Positions 43,774-52,358 of a stretch of DNA of 62,398 nucleotides are shown here, one piece after another. Each line of letters opens with the position of its first letter. The stretch's first letter is position 1. Source of the stretch: Altererythrobacter sp. C41 (GTDB lineage: Bacteria > Pseudomonadota > Alphaproteobacteria > Sphingomonadales > Sphingomonadaceae); contig NZ_JAEVFE010000012.1 in the NCBI RefSeq assembly GCF_016803135.1, positions 1 to 62,398 on the forward strand. The letters run 5' to 3'. The notes below the pieces were generated by a model. It was not told the DNA's origin and made no database searches. It saw only the letters and a list, made by a program, of their open reading frames with translations. A program made the position numbers and the translations under genes.

Positions 43774-44763
43774 ATGGCAAAATCTCACGAACACGCAGGC
43801 GGCACGCACGGGGGCGTGATCGACGTGCAAACCCACTACGTGCCCACCAAGGCGGCCAGACTTCTGCACGACATCGAGGTGGACGGGATTTCTCGCACGC
43901 TCGAGCTTGATTCCCCGATGTGCACCCTCGATGCCCGGTTGCGAGCGATGGACGATGCGGGGGTGAACGTGTCGGTTCTGAGCATGGCGCCGATCGGCGT
44001 TGTCGCCGACGAGCAGAGACGGCGGGACATCTGCCGCGCCGCCAACGACGGCCTGCTGGAGGCTTGCGCCGCCCACCCAAACCGGTTCGTGATGGCCGCC
44101 GCGCTGCCTCTGCCCGACCCCAGCGCCGCCCATGCCGAGCTTGCGAGGATTTCCGGCGAAGCGGCGCTGCGCGCGGTTCAGATCGTTGCCCAGACGACGG
44201 GCTATCGCCCGGACCACGGCTTCGACGAGGTGTTCTCACTCGCGGCAAACCAGCGGTTGCCGATCCTCCTCCACCCGGCGGCGGGAGTCGCGGACTTGTC
44301 GCCCGCGTTCGACGACTACGGCCTCGCCTCCGGCATGCATGCGATGGTTTCCCACGCATTGGTCGCCGCTCGCATGATCCAGTCCGGACTGCTCGACCGC
44401 GTGCCGGACCTGGAACTCATTCTCACGCACCTCGGCGGAATTCTTCCATTCCTGATCGACCGGCTCGACAGCCGGCATGCGGGGCCGACGCGACATCCGC
44501 CGTCCCATTATCTGCGGACCCGCGTTCATCTGGACAACTGCGGCTATCCCGCAGGGCCGGCCCTGCGCCTCGCGATCGATACCGTGGGCGTCGAGCGTCT
44601 CCTGATCGGCTCGGATTGGCCGTCACGTCCGATCGCCGCCGCGCTGAATGCCGTTCGCGGCGCAGGCCTGAGCGAGCGCGAGGAGAGCGCCATCATGCGG
44701 GACAATGCCTCTCGCTGGTTCGATCCGGCTGTCCCCCGTGCTCAGTATTCCAGGGTCGGATAG
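43774..44763 (+). CDS. Amidohydrolase-2 family metal-dependent hydrolase/decarboxylase
   Basis: A 329-aa amidohydrolase of the ACMSD/gamma-resorcylate-decarboxylase group. The metal site starts at VIDVQTHYVP (one His where HxH is usual), then PILLHPAAGV, LILTHLGGILPFLIDRL and the final LIGSDWPSRP Asp. Members decarboxylate aromatic acids or hydrolyse lactones and amides. Since the usual DxHxH reads DVQTH, the first metal ligand is altered. The 3' end overlaps the convergent SDR by 22 bp. Confidence 0.85.
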   Translation: MAKSHEHAGGTHGGVIDVQTHYVPTKAARLLHDIEVDGISRTLELDSPMCTLDARLRAMDDAGVNVSVLSMAPIGVVADEQRRRDICRAANDGLLEACAAHPNRFVMAAALPLPDPSAAHAELARISGEAALRAVQIVAQTTGYRPDHGFDEVFSLAANQRLPILLHPAAGVADLSPAFDDYGLASGMHAMVSHALVAARMIQSGLLDRVPDLELILTHLGGILPFLIDRLDSRHAGPTRHPPSHYLRTRVHLDNCGYPAGPALRLAIDTVGVERLLIGSDWPSRPIAAALNAVRGAGLSEREESAIMRDNASRWFDPAVPRAQYSRVG

Positions 44764-45536
44764 CCCCCGCCGTTGACGAACATGAGGTCGCCGCTGACGC
44801 CGGACGCCCGGTCGGAACAGAGGAACACGAAGGCGTTCGCGACTTCCTCCATGGTCATGTAGCGGCCGATGGCTGTCATATCGCCCAGCCTCTCGACGGC
44901 ATCCGATGGCGGGGCCGTTTCACGCTTGAGCGGCGGTTGGAACGGCCGGTTCGCACCCGCCTTCTGAGTACGGCAGATGCCAGGGGACACGACGTTCACC
45001 CTGACCCCGCGGGGGGCGGCTTCGAGCGCGAGCGTCTTGGTCATATTGACGATCCCGCCCTTTCCCGCGGCCTGAAGCGCAAAGCCGTAGATGGGGTTGA
45101 AGGCCGCGTCGGCCGACATGTTGACGATCGCACCGCTGCCCTGTGGGTACATGATCCGAAGGGCTTCCTGGCAGCAGAAGAATGTCCCGCGCAGGTTGAC
45201 GTTCATCACCAGGTTCCAGAGGTCCTCGGTGACATCGAGCGTCTCGCCCCGCCACGAGTATCCACCGATGTGGGCGGACGCATCAAGCCGGCCAAAAGCC
45301 TCCAACGTGCTCTTGAAGCCCGTTCGAATCTGGTCGACGTCTCCCAGATCGACGTGCAGCGCGATCGCTTCGGCCCCCATCTTCTCGAGTTCGTGGGCGG
45401 TCTCCTCGTTGTTCTGATCATGCACATCGAGACAGGCGACCTTTGCCGCCCCCTCCCGCACGGCAAGCAGAGCGGTTTCACGTCCGATTCCACTGGCTGT
45501 ACCCGTCACGAGCACCGTCTTGTCGGCCATCAGCAT
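44742..45536 (-). CDS. SDR-fold protein with substituted active site
   Basis: A 264-aa SDR with an intact NAD(P) loop (TGTASGIGRETALL) and DVHDQNNE, but with key changes. The NNAG motif reads SAHIGGY. The catalytic YxxxK reads QAAGK in FALQAAGKGGIVNMTK, so the Tyr is Gln, although the Lys and the Ser (IVNMSADAAF) remain. The end FVNGGGYPTLEY is standard. It may bind cofactor without normal redox chemistry, or use the nearby Tyr in NPIYGFA. GGGGAGAA precedes ATG 45536; ATG 45530 and 45557 are alternatives. Upstream on the same strand lies the flavoprotein at 45604. Confidence 0.85.
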   Translation of the reverse strand: MLMADKTVLVTGTASGIGRETALLAVREGAAKVACLDVHDQNNEETAHELEKMGAEAIALHVDLGDVDQIRTGFKSTLEAFGRLDASAHIGGYSWRGETLDVTEDLWNLVMNVNLRGTFFCCQEALRIMYPQGSGAIVNMSADAAFNPIYGFALQAAGKGGIVNMTKTLALEAAPRGVRVNVVSPGICRTQKAGANRPFQPPLKRETAPPSDAVERLGDMTAIGRYMTMEEVANAFVFLCSDRASGVSGDLMFVNGGGYPTLEY

Positions 45537-45603
45537 CGCGCATTCTCCCCGTGGCATCGTTTATCGTCCCCGTCCTGACTGGTGGGCGGCGCGGACAGCA
45601 AGA

Positions 45604-47088
45604 TCAGATCGCGTCCTCCAGCGCCGTCTCGGCAGCCATTGCGCCGAAGGCGAATGCCTCGCCCAGATTGGCACCTGGGGAGGGGTAGAGAACGCCGATG
45701 GCACCGCCCAGCTCGCCCGCCCCATAGAGCCCGCGAATGGGTTCCCCGAAGGGATTGAGAATGCGAGCCTTCGCATCGCGCCGCGGGCCGCCGTTCGTCG
45801 TCGCGCCGCCCGGATAGACGGGAACGCAGTAATAAGGCGGTTCGTCGATCGGCACGAGCGAACTCATCGGTCTGCCGAATTCGTCCTCTCCAGCCGCGCA
45901 CGCCGCATTATACGCCGCGACGGTCGCAGCGGCGCACTCGGGATCGAGACAGCCGGCGAGCCGGGCCGCTTCCTCCACACTGTCGGCTTCCTTGATCCAG
46001 CCCATTTCGATCTCTGCCCGGTTGTCCTTGCTCCAGGCGTAATGACCGAAGGATCCACCGGACAGCGGGCGCGCGTTCAGGCGCCGGCTGTCGAAGATCC
46101 AGTATGCGGGGATCCGCGGGTGCTCGAGCAAGTCTGCATCATAGTGAAGCAGTTCATAGTAGAAATTCGGCTTCGAAACGGCCTGCAGGTACTCGTTGGC
46201 GAAGCGTCTGCCGTACTTGTCGACGATCGCGTAACCGGGCGGGTTCACCGAAATGTTGAAGCTGATGTCCCGCCCGTCGGGATGGGTGAAATGTCCCACC
46301 GCGCGGCCGATCATCTGATTCATGTGCCAAAGATCGGCGCCCACGGCCTGTGCCATGCGAATGCCGTCGCCGGTGTTCGAAGGGGCACCGTAGAAATATA
46401 TCGGGTAGGCCTTCAGATGGTTGAGGATCATCTCCTGGTTCTGCTCGAACCCGCCGCAGGAAAGGACCACCCCTTTGCCTGCGCGAAACGTGACCGTCCC
46501 CTCGGCTGTTTCACAACGCACCCCGACGATGCGATCATCCGCCTGGAGGAGGCGCTCTGCTCGGTGACCAAAGAAGGGATGAACGTTCGGCTCGGCATCC
46601 ACCGCCTCGACCAGTTGATCGTGAAGCGTCTGACCGTTGCCGAAAGGAACCGGTCCCTTGAACGCCAGTTCGCCGGGCGCGGGCAGCGTGTAGTCGACGC
46701 TGGCAGGATCCACACCGCGGGGCATCGGGGCGTAGACTTCGATCGATTCGAAGCCCGGAAGCTTGGGGTACCATCCCCCGGCAGCGTGCATCGATTCAAT
46801 TCCGATGTCCCTCGCCCATGCCTGCACTTCCACGGCTCTCTCGGCCCAGGCGCGGCTGACCTCGACCGGGATCATGCCGCCGGAGCAGGCGTCCAGGTAC
46901 ACCGTTGCCTGATCGATATCCGTCGCCCCCATGAACAGCCCGCCCGACATGCGAGTGCTCGAGAAGTGCGCATCTTCGGGCTGCTTATCGACAAGCGCGA
47001 CCCTGGCACCGCGACGGGCGGCGGTGATCGCAGCGGCAACGCCGGCGGCGCCGTAGCCGACGACGACGAGATCGAAATCATGGGTCAT
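45604..47088 (-). CDS. FAD_binding_2 flavoprotein (fumarate reductase/ketosteroid dehydrogenase-like)
   Basis: A 494-aa flavoprotein of the succinate dehydrogenase/fumarate reductase/3-ketosteroid-delta1-dehydrogenase superfamily. It has DFDLVVVGYGAAGVAAAITA for FAD, GKGVVLSCGGFEQNQEMI, NTGDGIRMAQAVGADLWHM and the C-terminal GGATTNGGPRRDAKARIL ... GLYGAGELGGAIGVLYPSPG. These enzymes dehydrogenate or hydrogenate C-C bonds next to a carbonyl. It is shorter than typical KstD proteins. It shares a strand with the SDR downstream and the LysR gene upstream (75-bp gap). Confidence 0.87.
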   Translation of the reverse strand: MTHDFDLVVVGYGAAGVAAAITAARRGARVALVDKQPEDAHFSSTRMSGGLFMGATDIDQATVYLDACSGGMIPVEVSRAWAERAVEVQAWARDIGIESMHAAGGWYPKLPGFESIEVYAPMPRGVDPASVDYTLPAPGELAFKGPVPFGNGQTLHDQLVEAVDAEPNVHPFFGHRAERLLQADDRIVGVRCETAEGTVTFRAGKGVVLSCGGFEQNQEMILNHLKAYPIYFYGAPSNTGDGIRMAQAVGADLWHMNQMIGRAVGHFTHPDGRDISFNISVNPPGYAIVDKYGRRFANEYLQAVSKPNFYYELLHYDADLLEHPRIPAYWIFDSRRLNARPLSGGSFGHYAWSKDNRAEIEMGWIKEADSVEEAARLAGCLDPECAAATVAAYNAACAAGEDEFGRPMSSLVPIDEPPYYCVPVYPGGATTNGGPRRDAKARILNPFGEPIRGLYGAGELGGAIGVLYPSPGANLGEAFAFGAMAAETALEDAI

Positions 47089-47163
47089 GCCCAGCTGGCT
47101 ATGACGCCCGCGGCGCAGTGTAAATCGAGCGCCTCGTTTCTTCGCCTGTGCGATGAATTCGGC

Positions 47164-48069
47164 CTAAGTTCGGGCCGGTTCGATCTGTCCCAACTTGTTC
47201 AAGACGAGCTGAACCAGCGCGTTCACCGGCGCGATCTGCGACGGCGCGCGCCAATAGAGGCAAATGGGAATCTCGTAATCTATCGAGGCAATCCGGCGGA
47301 ACATGAGACCCTCCATCGGAGCACTGGGACCGGGCTCGGGAATGATCGCAATGCTATGTTCGTCGCGGAGCCGTGCCAACAGTAGGGAGAAGTTGTCGAA
47401 CGTCTCGGCGAAATCCGGCACGAAACCCTCTGCTCGGCTGGCAGCGAAGAACCGGTCGATATTGCCGCTCCATGTGCGGCGAGCGGTCGTAATGAGGGGA
47501 AAATCCTGAATGTCTTTCGTAACCAGATCCGCTTTGGTCGCGAGAGGATGCCGTTCGGACAGGACGACACCGCGCGGGACATTCAGCAAGTGGATGCGTT
47601 CCAGGCCGGCGGGCAATTCGAACAGCGGCACACCGATTGCGACATCGATTTGGCCGGCGGCGAGCGCCTCCGTCTGGGCCCTGGATGGCATTTGCAAGGC
47701 TTCAAGGCGGATCTCCGAATGGGTGGTTCGAAACTCGGCGATAATTTCGGTTATCAGCGGATAGGACTGGGCAAGTTGCACGATGCCAAGATGCAGCAAG
47801 GCATGGGGAGGCGCCCTGTTTCTGATAGCGTCGTTCGCCATGTCCAGTTGGCGAAGGATTGCCCGGACCGAGACGAGATAGTCCTCGCCCGCCGGCGTAA
47901 GACAAACTCCGCGCTCTGAACGGGAAAACAGCGCTTGGGCGAGCTCCTCTTCCAGGTTGCGGATTTGTCTCGAAACGGCCGGCTGTGCGATTCTCAGTTT
48001 GGCTGCTGCGCCACTGATACTCCGCGCCTCAGCAACCGCCACGAAGTATCGCAACTGCGATAAATCCAT
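47164..48069 (-). CDS. LysR-family transcriptional regulator
   Basis: A 301-aa LTTR. HTH domain: MDLSQLRYFVAVAEARSISG, AAAKLRIAQPAVSRQIRNLE. The effector domain follows (LLHLGIVQLAQSYPLITEI, LPAGLERIHLLNVPRGVVL). GAGGAGGCGAGGCG precedes ATG 48069; the frame is open 18 codons further. It is related to the NAC/CynR-like group acting on small-molecule catabolism. It diverges from the P450 gene and may also govern the flavoprotein and SDR downstream. Confidence 0.92.
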   Translation of the reverse strand: MDLSQLRYFVAVAEARSISGAAAKLRIAQPAVSRQIRNLEEELAQALFSRSERGVCLTPAGEDYLVSVRAILRQLDMANDAIRNRAPPHALLHLGIVQLAQSYPLITEIIAEFRTTHSEIRLEALQMPSRAQTEALAAGQIDVAIGVPLFELPAGLERIHLLNVPRGVVLSERHPLATKADLVTKDIQDFPLITTARRTWSGNIDRFFAASRAEGFVPDFAETFDNFSLLLARLRDEHSIAIIPEPGPSAPMEGLMFRRIASIDYEIPICLYWRAPSQIAPVNALVQLVLNKLGQIEPART

Positions 48070-48108
48070 TCGCCTCGCCTCCTCAATCCCGCGAATTCCC
48101 GAGCAGCT

Positions 48109-48123
48109 ATGCCGCGCGGGCAT
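48109..48123. promoter_or_regulatory. Candidate LysR box ATGCC-N5-GGCAT
   Basis: A 5-bp dyad ATGCC / GGCAT with a 5-bp centre, fitting the T-N11-A rule of LysR sites (T 48110, A 48122). It lies 40 bp upstream of the LysR start and about 235 bp from the P450 start, typical for autoregulation with divergent activation. Confidence 0.45.
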
Positions 48124-48357
48124 GGGTATATCACGCGATTATAGAGCACCGAGTGGGCCCCGGCGTGCAATCTCCCGCGAAACGATAAATCAAATGGAGA
48201 TGGCCATGAAGGCGACCTGCCCAACCTGTAGCGTCCGAACGCAAACATCGCGGATGCGATCCTAGGCCACCCCCTTCCCGGACGGTCCGACGACCTCCCC
48301 GATTACGCGGCGAGGGACCCGATCCCCTCACTTTTTTCGCGACGCCAAGGACACCCC

Positions 48358-49566
48358 ATGCAATCTTCACAGCACTGGTTCGATCTCTACGACCCGCGTC
48401 TGAAGACCGATCCCTATCCCATCTACAAACGTCTTCTGGAGGAGGAACCGTTCTTCACCAAGGTCGATGGAGCGCGTGCCGCAGTCTTCTCGCGATACCA
48501 TCATGTGGAAGCGATCTACGGCGATGCCGCCCTCTTCTCGAGCGTCAAGCCTCCGAATGCCGTGAAATCGGTGGATTACTTCAGCGGACACTTGAACATC
48601 GCGTTCTCGGACCCGCCGGTCCACACACGCCTGCGACGCACGTTGAACCCCGCGTTCATGCCGGCGTCCGTCGCCCGCCTTACGCCAGCAGTAGAACGGG
48701 CGGTTGACGACATCCTGTCGGCTATCGAGGGTCGACCTCGGGTAGAGCTCATGGCGGAGATCGCGCGCCCCTTGGCCCAGCGGGTCATGCTCGGCGAATT
48801 GTTGCAAGTCCCTGCGGAAGATCACGACATTTTCCTCGACCTTGCCAGCGCTCTGTTCGCACCTGGCGGCCGCATGCCCGGCAGTCCCGAAGCGGTGCAC
48901 TTCGATCGCTGCTGGAGTATGGCAGCCACTTACTGCCGCCGCATGATCGAGGCGGAGAAGGATACCCCGACCGACGGTGTTCTTTCCAATATCGTGCGCC
49001 GCGGCGGGCCGGACGGGGTGCTGACCGACGACGAAGTTTTAGCGCAGCTTATCACCTTGTTGACCGGCGGCTTCTCCACCATCGCAAGCCTGATCGGTAC
49101 GGCCTTCCTGCAGATCGCGAGCCGGCCAGACCAACTCGCCCTGCTGCGTGGTGACCCCGCACTGGCAACGAACGCCGTGGAGGAGGTCGCCCGGCACCGC
49201 GCGCCGGGCTTGTTCAACTATCGCTTCCCGACGCGGGAGGTGGAATTCGCCGGCCTCACGCTCGAACGCAACATGCCCGTCTATATGCTGCAGGGCGCGA
49301 CCTCGTTCGACCCCGATGTCTTCGATGATCCCTTCGTGTTCGACATCAGACGGCAGCCCAAGCGCCTGCTCGTGTTCGGACACGGCATCCATCACTGTAT
49401 CGGTGCGCCGGTTGCACGACTGACCACCCGCACGGTGCTTCGCGAAGCGGTCAATCGCTTCGAGGCAATGGAGCTCGCCGAGCCGTTGGAGGCGATCCGC
49501 TATACCGAAGCCGCGCAGGAACTCAGCCCCGTCGCCGTGCCCCTCAGCCTCCGCAAGAAAGGCTGA
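48358..49566 (+). CDS. Cytochrome P450
   Basis: A 402-aa bacterial class I P450. The heme-binding loop is LLVFGHGIHHCIGAPVARL with Cys347 as the thiolate ligand; the K-helix ExxR is VEEVARHR, and the I-helix reads LLTGGFSTIASL. It is soluble, without an anchor. It hydroxylates a C-H bond with electrons from the ferredoxin encoded 4 bp downstream. No P450 reductase gene is adjacent; the reductase at 3003 could serve. A LysR gene diverges from it and a TonB receptor and MFS gene follow, forming an uptake-oxidation unit. Substrate unknown. Confidence 0.94.
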   Translation: MQSSQHWFDLYDPRLKTDPYPIYKRLLEEEPFFTKVDGARAAVFSRYHHVEAIYGDAALFSSVKPPNAVKSVDYFSGHLNIAFSDPPVHTRLRRTLNPAFMPASVARLTPAVERAVDDILSAIEGRPRVELMAEIARPLAQRVMLGELLQVPAEDHDIFLDLASALFAPGGRMPGSPEAVHFDRCWSMAATYCRRMIEAEKDTPTDGVLSNIVRRGGPDGVLTDDEVLAQLITLLTGGFSTIASLIGTAFLQIASRPDQLALLRGDPALATNAVEEVARHRAPGLFNYRFPTREVEFAGLTLERNMPVYMLQGATSFDPDVFDDPFVFDIRRQPKRLLVFGHGIHHCIGAPVARLTTRTVLREAVNRFEAMELAEPLEAIRYTEAAQELSPVAVPLSLRKKG

Positions 49567-49570
49567 GCCG

Positions 49571-49891
49571 ATGGTGCGTATCCGTTTCGAAGCGGCCGAA
49601 GGGACCTATGAAGTCCACGCGGAGGCGAACCATACATTGTTGGACGCGGCCCTGGCCGCGGGAATTGCTGAAATCGAAGGTCAATGCGGGGGCTTCCTCA
49701 ACTGCGCGACTTGCCACGTCTACGTGGCGGAACCGTGGGCCGAGAAGGTTGGGCCAGCCAACGAGGACGAAGAAGAACTCCTCGAGGGAACGCTGGAGCC
49801 GCGCCGGGCCACGAGCCGACTGAGCTGCCAGATCACGCTGCATGAAGGTCTCGATGGCCTGACGGTCCGCCTGCCACGCCGGCAGTCATAG
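49571..49891 (+). CDS. [2Fe-2S] ferredoxin (putidaredoxin-like)
   Basis: A 106-aa adrenodoxin/putidaredoxin-type ferredoxin. The four cluster Cys are C39, C45, C48 and C86 (GQCGGFLNCATCHVYV; SRLSCQI). It is the expected electron donor of the P450, whose stop lies 4 bp upstream. It starts at ATG 49571. Confidence 0.94.
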   Translation: MVRIRFEAAEGTYEVHAEANHTLLDAALAAGIAEIEGQCGGFLNCATCHVYVAEPWAEKVGPANEDEEELLEGTLEPRRATSRLSCQITLHEGLDGLTVRLPRRQS

Positions 49892-49929
49892 CATTTCACC
49901 TTATAATCATCACATTGGGAGAGGATAGA

Positions 49930-52311
49930 ATGGTTACAGTAGTTCGGCTGCTGACCTCGACGGCACTGGCCCTCGGCGGCGCCATTATTGCGCCCTCCGT
50001 TCATGCTCAATCAGAAGCATCCGACAGTGCTCAGTCGGTCGAACCCGACGACGCGACCGAAACGGCCCAAGCATCCGTTGCTGATGCAAATGCGATCGTC
50101 GTTACAGCGCGTCGCCGCTCGGAGAATTTGCAGAACGTGCCCGTCGCGGTCACGGCGCTATCGGGCGATATTCTGCTCGAGCGCGGCATTTCCGATGCGA
50201 CTCAGCTCAACCAGCTCGTGCCTGGGTTGCGGATCGAAGCATTCAATTCTCCGACCAGCATGAACATCGGAATCCGGGGTGTACGTCCTAGCGAGATCGC
50301 ACCGGGCCAGGACCCATCGGTCGGCGTAGTGGTGGGCGACATTAGCTATGGTTTCACGATTGGCATCAGTCCGCTGCTGTTCGATCTGGAATCGGTGCAG
50401 GCTATCAAGGGGCCCCAGGGAACCCTGTTCGGCCGAAACACCACAGGCGGCGTGCTGGTCATCCAACCAGCACGGCCGACGGACGCGATGGAAGGTTCCG
50501 CCACGATCGGCGCGACGCTCTTCGATGGCGGGCAGGGCGTAGAAGCGACAGGCGTCCTGAACATCCCCCTTGCCGATGGTATCGCACTCCGAGCCGCTCT
50601 CGATTTCGAGGACCGCGACGGCTACGTACGGAACGTCACCAATCCGGAAACATCGGCATACTATCAAACGATTCCCAATACCGGCTCCGCCAATTTTCGG
50701 CGTCTCAACGACAACAACCAGCTCGCTTGGCGCTTGGGCGCCTTGTTCGAATCCGGTGCGGTAGAAAGCTATTTCCTCTATCAGGGCACGCGGCTGCGAA
50801 CGAACGGCACGGCATACGCGCCGACCGCAGTTCGGCCGGGCAGTGGCGCAACCTTCATTTTCAACGGCATGGACGGCCGGCCTTCGATCACTGAGGAGTT
50901 TGATCGGATCGAGGCAATCCAGCGAAGCGACTTCTGGAGCGCGCAGGCCAACGAACGTGTCTTTGCGCGCCTCGATCAATGGGCAGTTTCCAATGTGACC
51001 GAAGTCGAAATAGCGAGCGAGGTGACCTTCAAGAACATCATCGGATACCGTGACTTCGATCGTCTCGAACAACAGGACTTGGAAGGATTTCCGTTTCAGG
51101 TTCTCGAGGCAAGCATTCCAGATTACGGCCATGAATTCGTTGAGGAGATCCAACTGCAGGGGACTGGCAAGCAATTCGACTGGGTCGCTGGCCTCTTCTA
51201 CAGCAACCAGGTTATCCAGCGCGATAACAACAGGGTTGTCCTGAACGGCGCCGACATCGGCTTTTCCGAGAACCACACGGAAGCGGACAGTTACGCAGCC
51301 TACGTCCAGACGACCTGGCGTGTGCCTGGATTGGACGGACTTTCGCTCACCGGCGGCTTCAGATTTACCCACGACGCCCGCAGAATGGCTCACACGAGCT
51401 TTACCGGCAGGCTCGACAACCAAGGCGCGTGCAATCTGCGCGACAACGGCGTCCCGTTCCCGGCAGACGCTTGTCTGATCGAAGGCGAAGCGAGGTACGA
51501 TACGCCGACATGGCAGCTCAGCGGCGCTTATCAGGCGGATCCCGATACGCTGGCCTATGCCAGTTACTCTCGCGGATACCGAGCCGGTGGCTTCAATTAT
51601 ACTGCTACCGGACCCAACGATTTCGGCCCATTCGACCCTGAATACGTCGACGCTTTCGAACTGGGCTTCAAGCGCGATTGGCATTTCGGCAACGGCGCAT
51701 TCTTGCGCACAAACGTGGCGCTCTTTCACTCCGATTACCGCGATATTCAGCGGCTGGTTGTTCCGCCCGGCGGTATTCTCCCGGCCATCGTCAACGCCAC
51801 GACCGCTTCGATCGACGGCGGCGAGATCGAAATATTGTACCAGCCCACATCGGCTGCTCAGTTCGGATTGAACTATGCCTATGTCCGACCGGACTATAAG
51901 GATTTTCTCACCGGATTGGGCGACTTTTCCGATAACGAGTTCGCGCAGGTCTCGCGCCATCAGATTTCCGTTTCAGGCAAGATCGATCTGCCCGTCCCGG
52001 ACTCAGTCGGTGAGGTTAGTCTTCGGGGCGACTATTATTACCAATCCCGCGTCTTCTATTCGGACACCGCCCAAGGCCCCGCGTTCGGACCGCTCAACTC
52101 GCAAAGCCAGGCCGGCTACGGTATTCTCAATCTCGGCGTTGACTGGCGCGGCGCGGGGGGCACGCCGATCGATCTTAACTTCTATGTAAATAACGTGCTC
52201 GCAACGGAATATCGCCCGTTCGGCATCGTCGTTTACAACTCCATCGGCTACAATGCGGCAACCATCGGCGATCCGCGTGTCTTCGGGCTGAAGGCAACGT
52301 ATCGATTCTGA
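49930..52311 (+). CDS. TonB-dependent outer-membrane receptor
   Basis: A 793-aa TonB-dependent receptor. A signal peptide covers about residues 1-27 (MVTVVRLLTSTALALGG ... SVHAQ, cleavage after AHA-like HA|Q). A TonB-box-like AIVVTARRRSENLQNVPVAV is followed by the plug domain (NQLVPGLRIEAFN, GPQGTLFGRNTTGGVL) and a beta-barrel ending in aromatic Phe (LKATYRF). It likely imports a hydrophobic or bulky catabolic substrate rather than iron. GGGAGAGGATAG precedes ATG 49930. Follows the P450/ferredoxin pair by 38 bp and precedes an MFS carrier. Confidence 0.93.
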   Translation: MVTVVRLLTSTALALGGAIIAPSVHAQSEASDSAQSVEPDDATETAQASVADANAIVVTARRRSENLQNVPVAVTALSGDILLERGISDATQLNQLVPGLRIEAFNSPTSMNIGIRGVRPSEIAPGQDPSVGVVVGDISYGFTIGISPLLFDLESVQAIKGPQGTLFGRNTTGGVLVIQPARPTDAMEGSATIGATLFDGGQGVEATGVLNIPLADGIALRAALDFEDRDGYVRNVTNPETSAYYQTIPNTGSANFRRLNDNNQLAWRLGALFESGAVESYFLYQGTRLRTNGTAYAPTAVRPGSGATFIFNGMDGRPSITEEFDRIEAIQRSDFWSAQANERVFARLDQWAVSNVTEVEIASEVTFKNIIGYRDFDRLEQQDLEGFPFQVLEASIPDYGHEFVEEIQLQGTGKQFDWVAGLFYSNQVIQRDNNRVVLNGADIGFSENHTEADSYAAYVQTTWRVPGLDGLSLTGGFRFTHDARRMAHTSFTGRLDNQGACNLRDNGVPFPADACLIEGEARYDTPTWQLSGAYQADPDTLAYASYSRGYRAGGFNYTATGPNDFGPFDPEYVDAFELGFKRDWHFGNGAFLRTNVALFHSDYRDIQRLVVPPGGILPAIVNATTASIDGGEIEILYQPTSAAQFGLNYAYVRPDYKDFLTGLGDFSDNEFAQVSRHQISVSGKIDLPVPDSVGEVSLRGDYYYQSRVFYSDTAQGPAFGPLNSQSQAGYGILNLGVDWRGAGGTPIDLNFYVNNVLATEYRPFGIVVYNSIGYNAATIGDPRVFGLKATYRF

Positions 52312-52358
52312 TTCATCGAGCCGCGACGCACCGTCACACCCCAGCTCGGAGAATATCT

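Noticed and set aside
45520-47385. A 621-codon plus-strand frame opposite the FAD_binding_2 flavoprotein
   Set aside because: Shadow of the flavoprotein gene with no motif of its own; it also runs into the LysR gene.
48198-48265. A short peptide with a CPTC motif (MAMKATCPTCS) in the LysR-P450 gap
   Set aside because: Only about 21 residues, no ribosome site and no matching family; the CxxC may be chance.
50158-51960. A 600-codon open frame antisense to the TonB receptor
   Set aside because: The receptor has signal peptide, plug and barrel motifs on the other strand; the antisense protein shows none.
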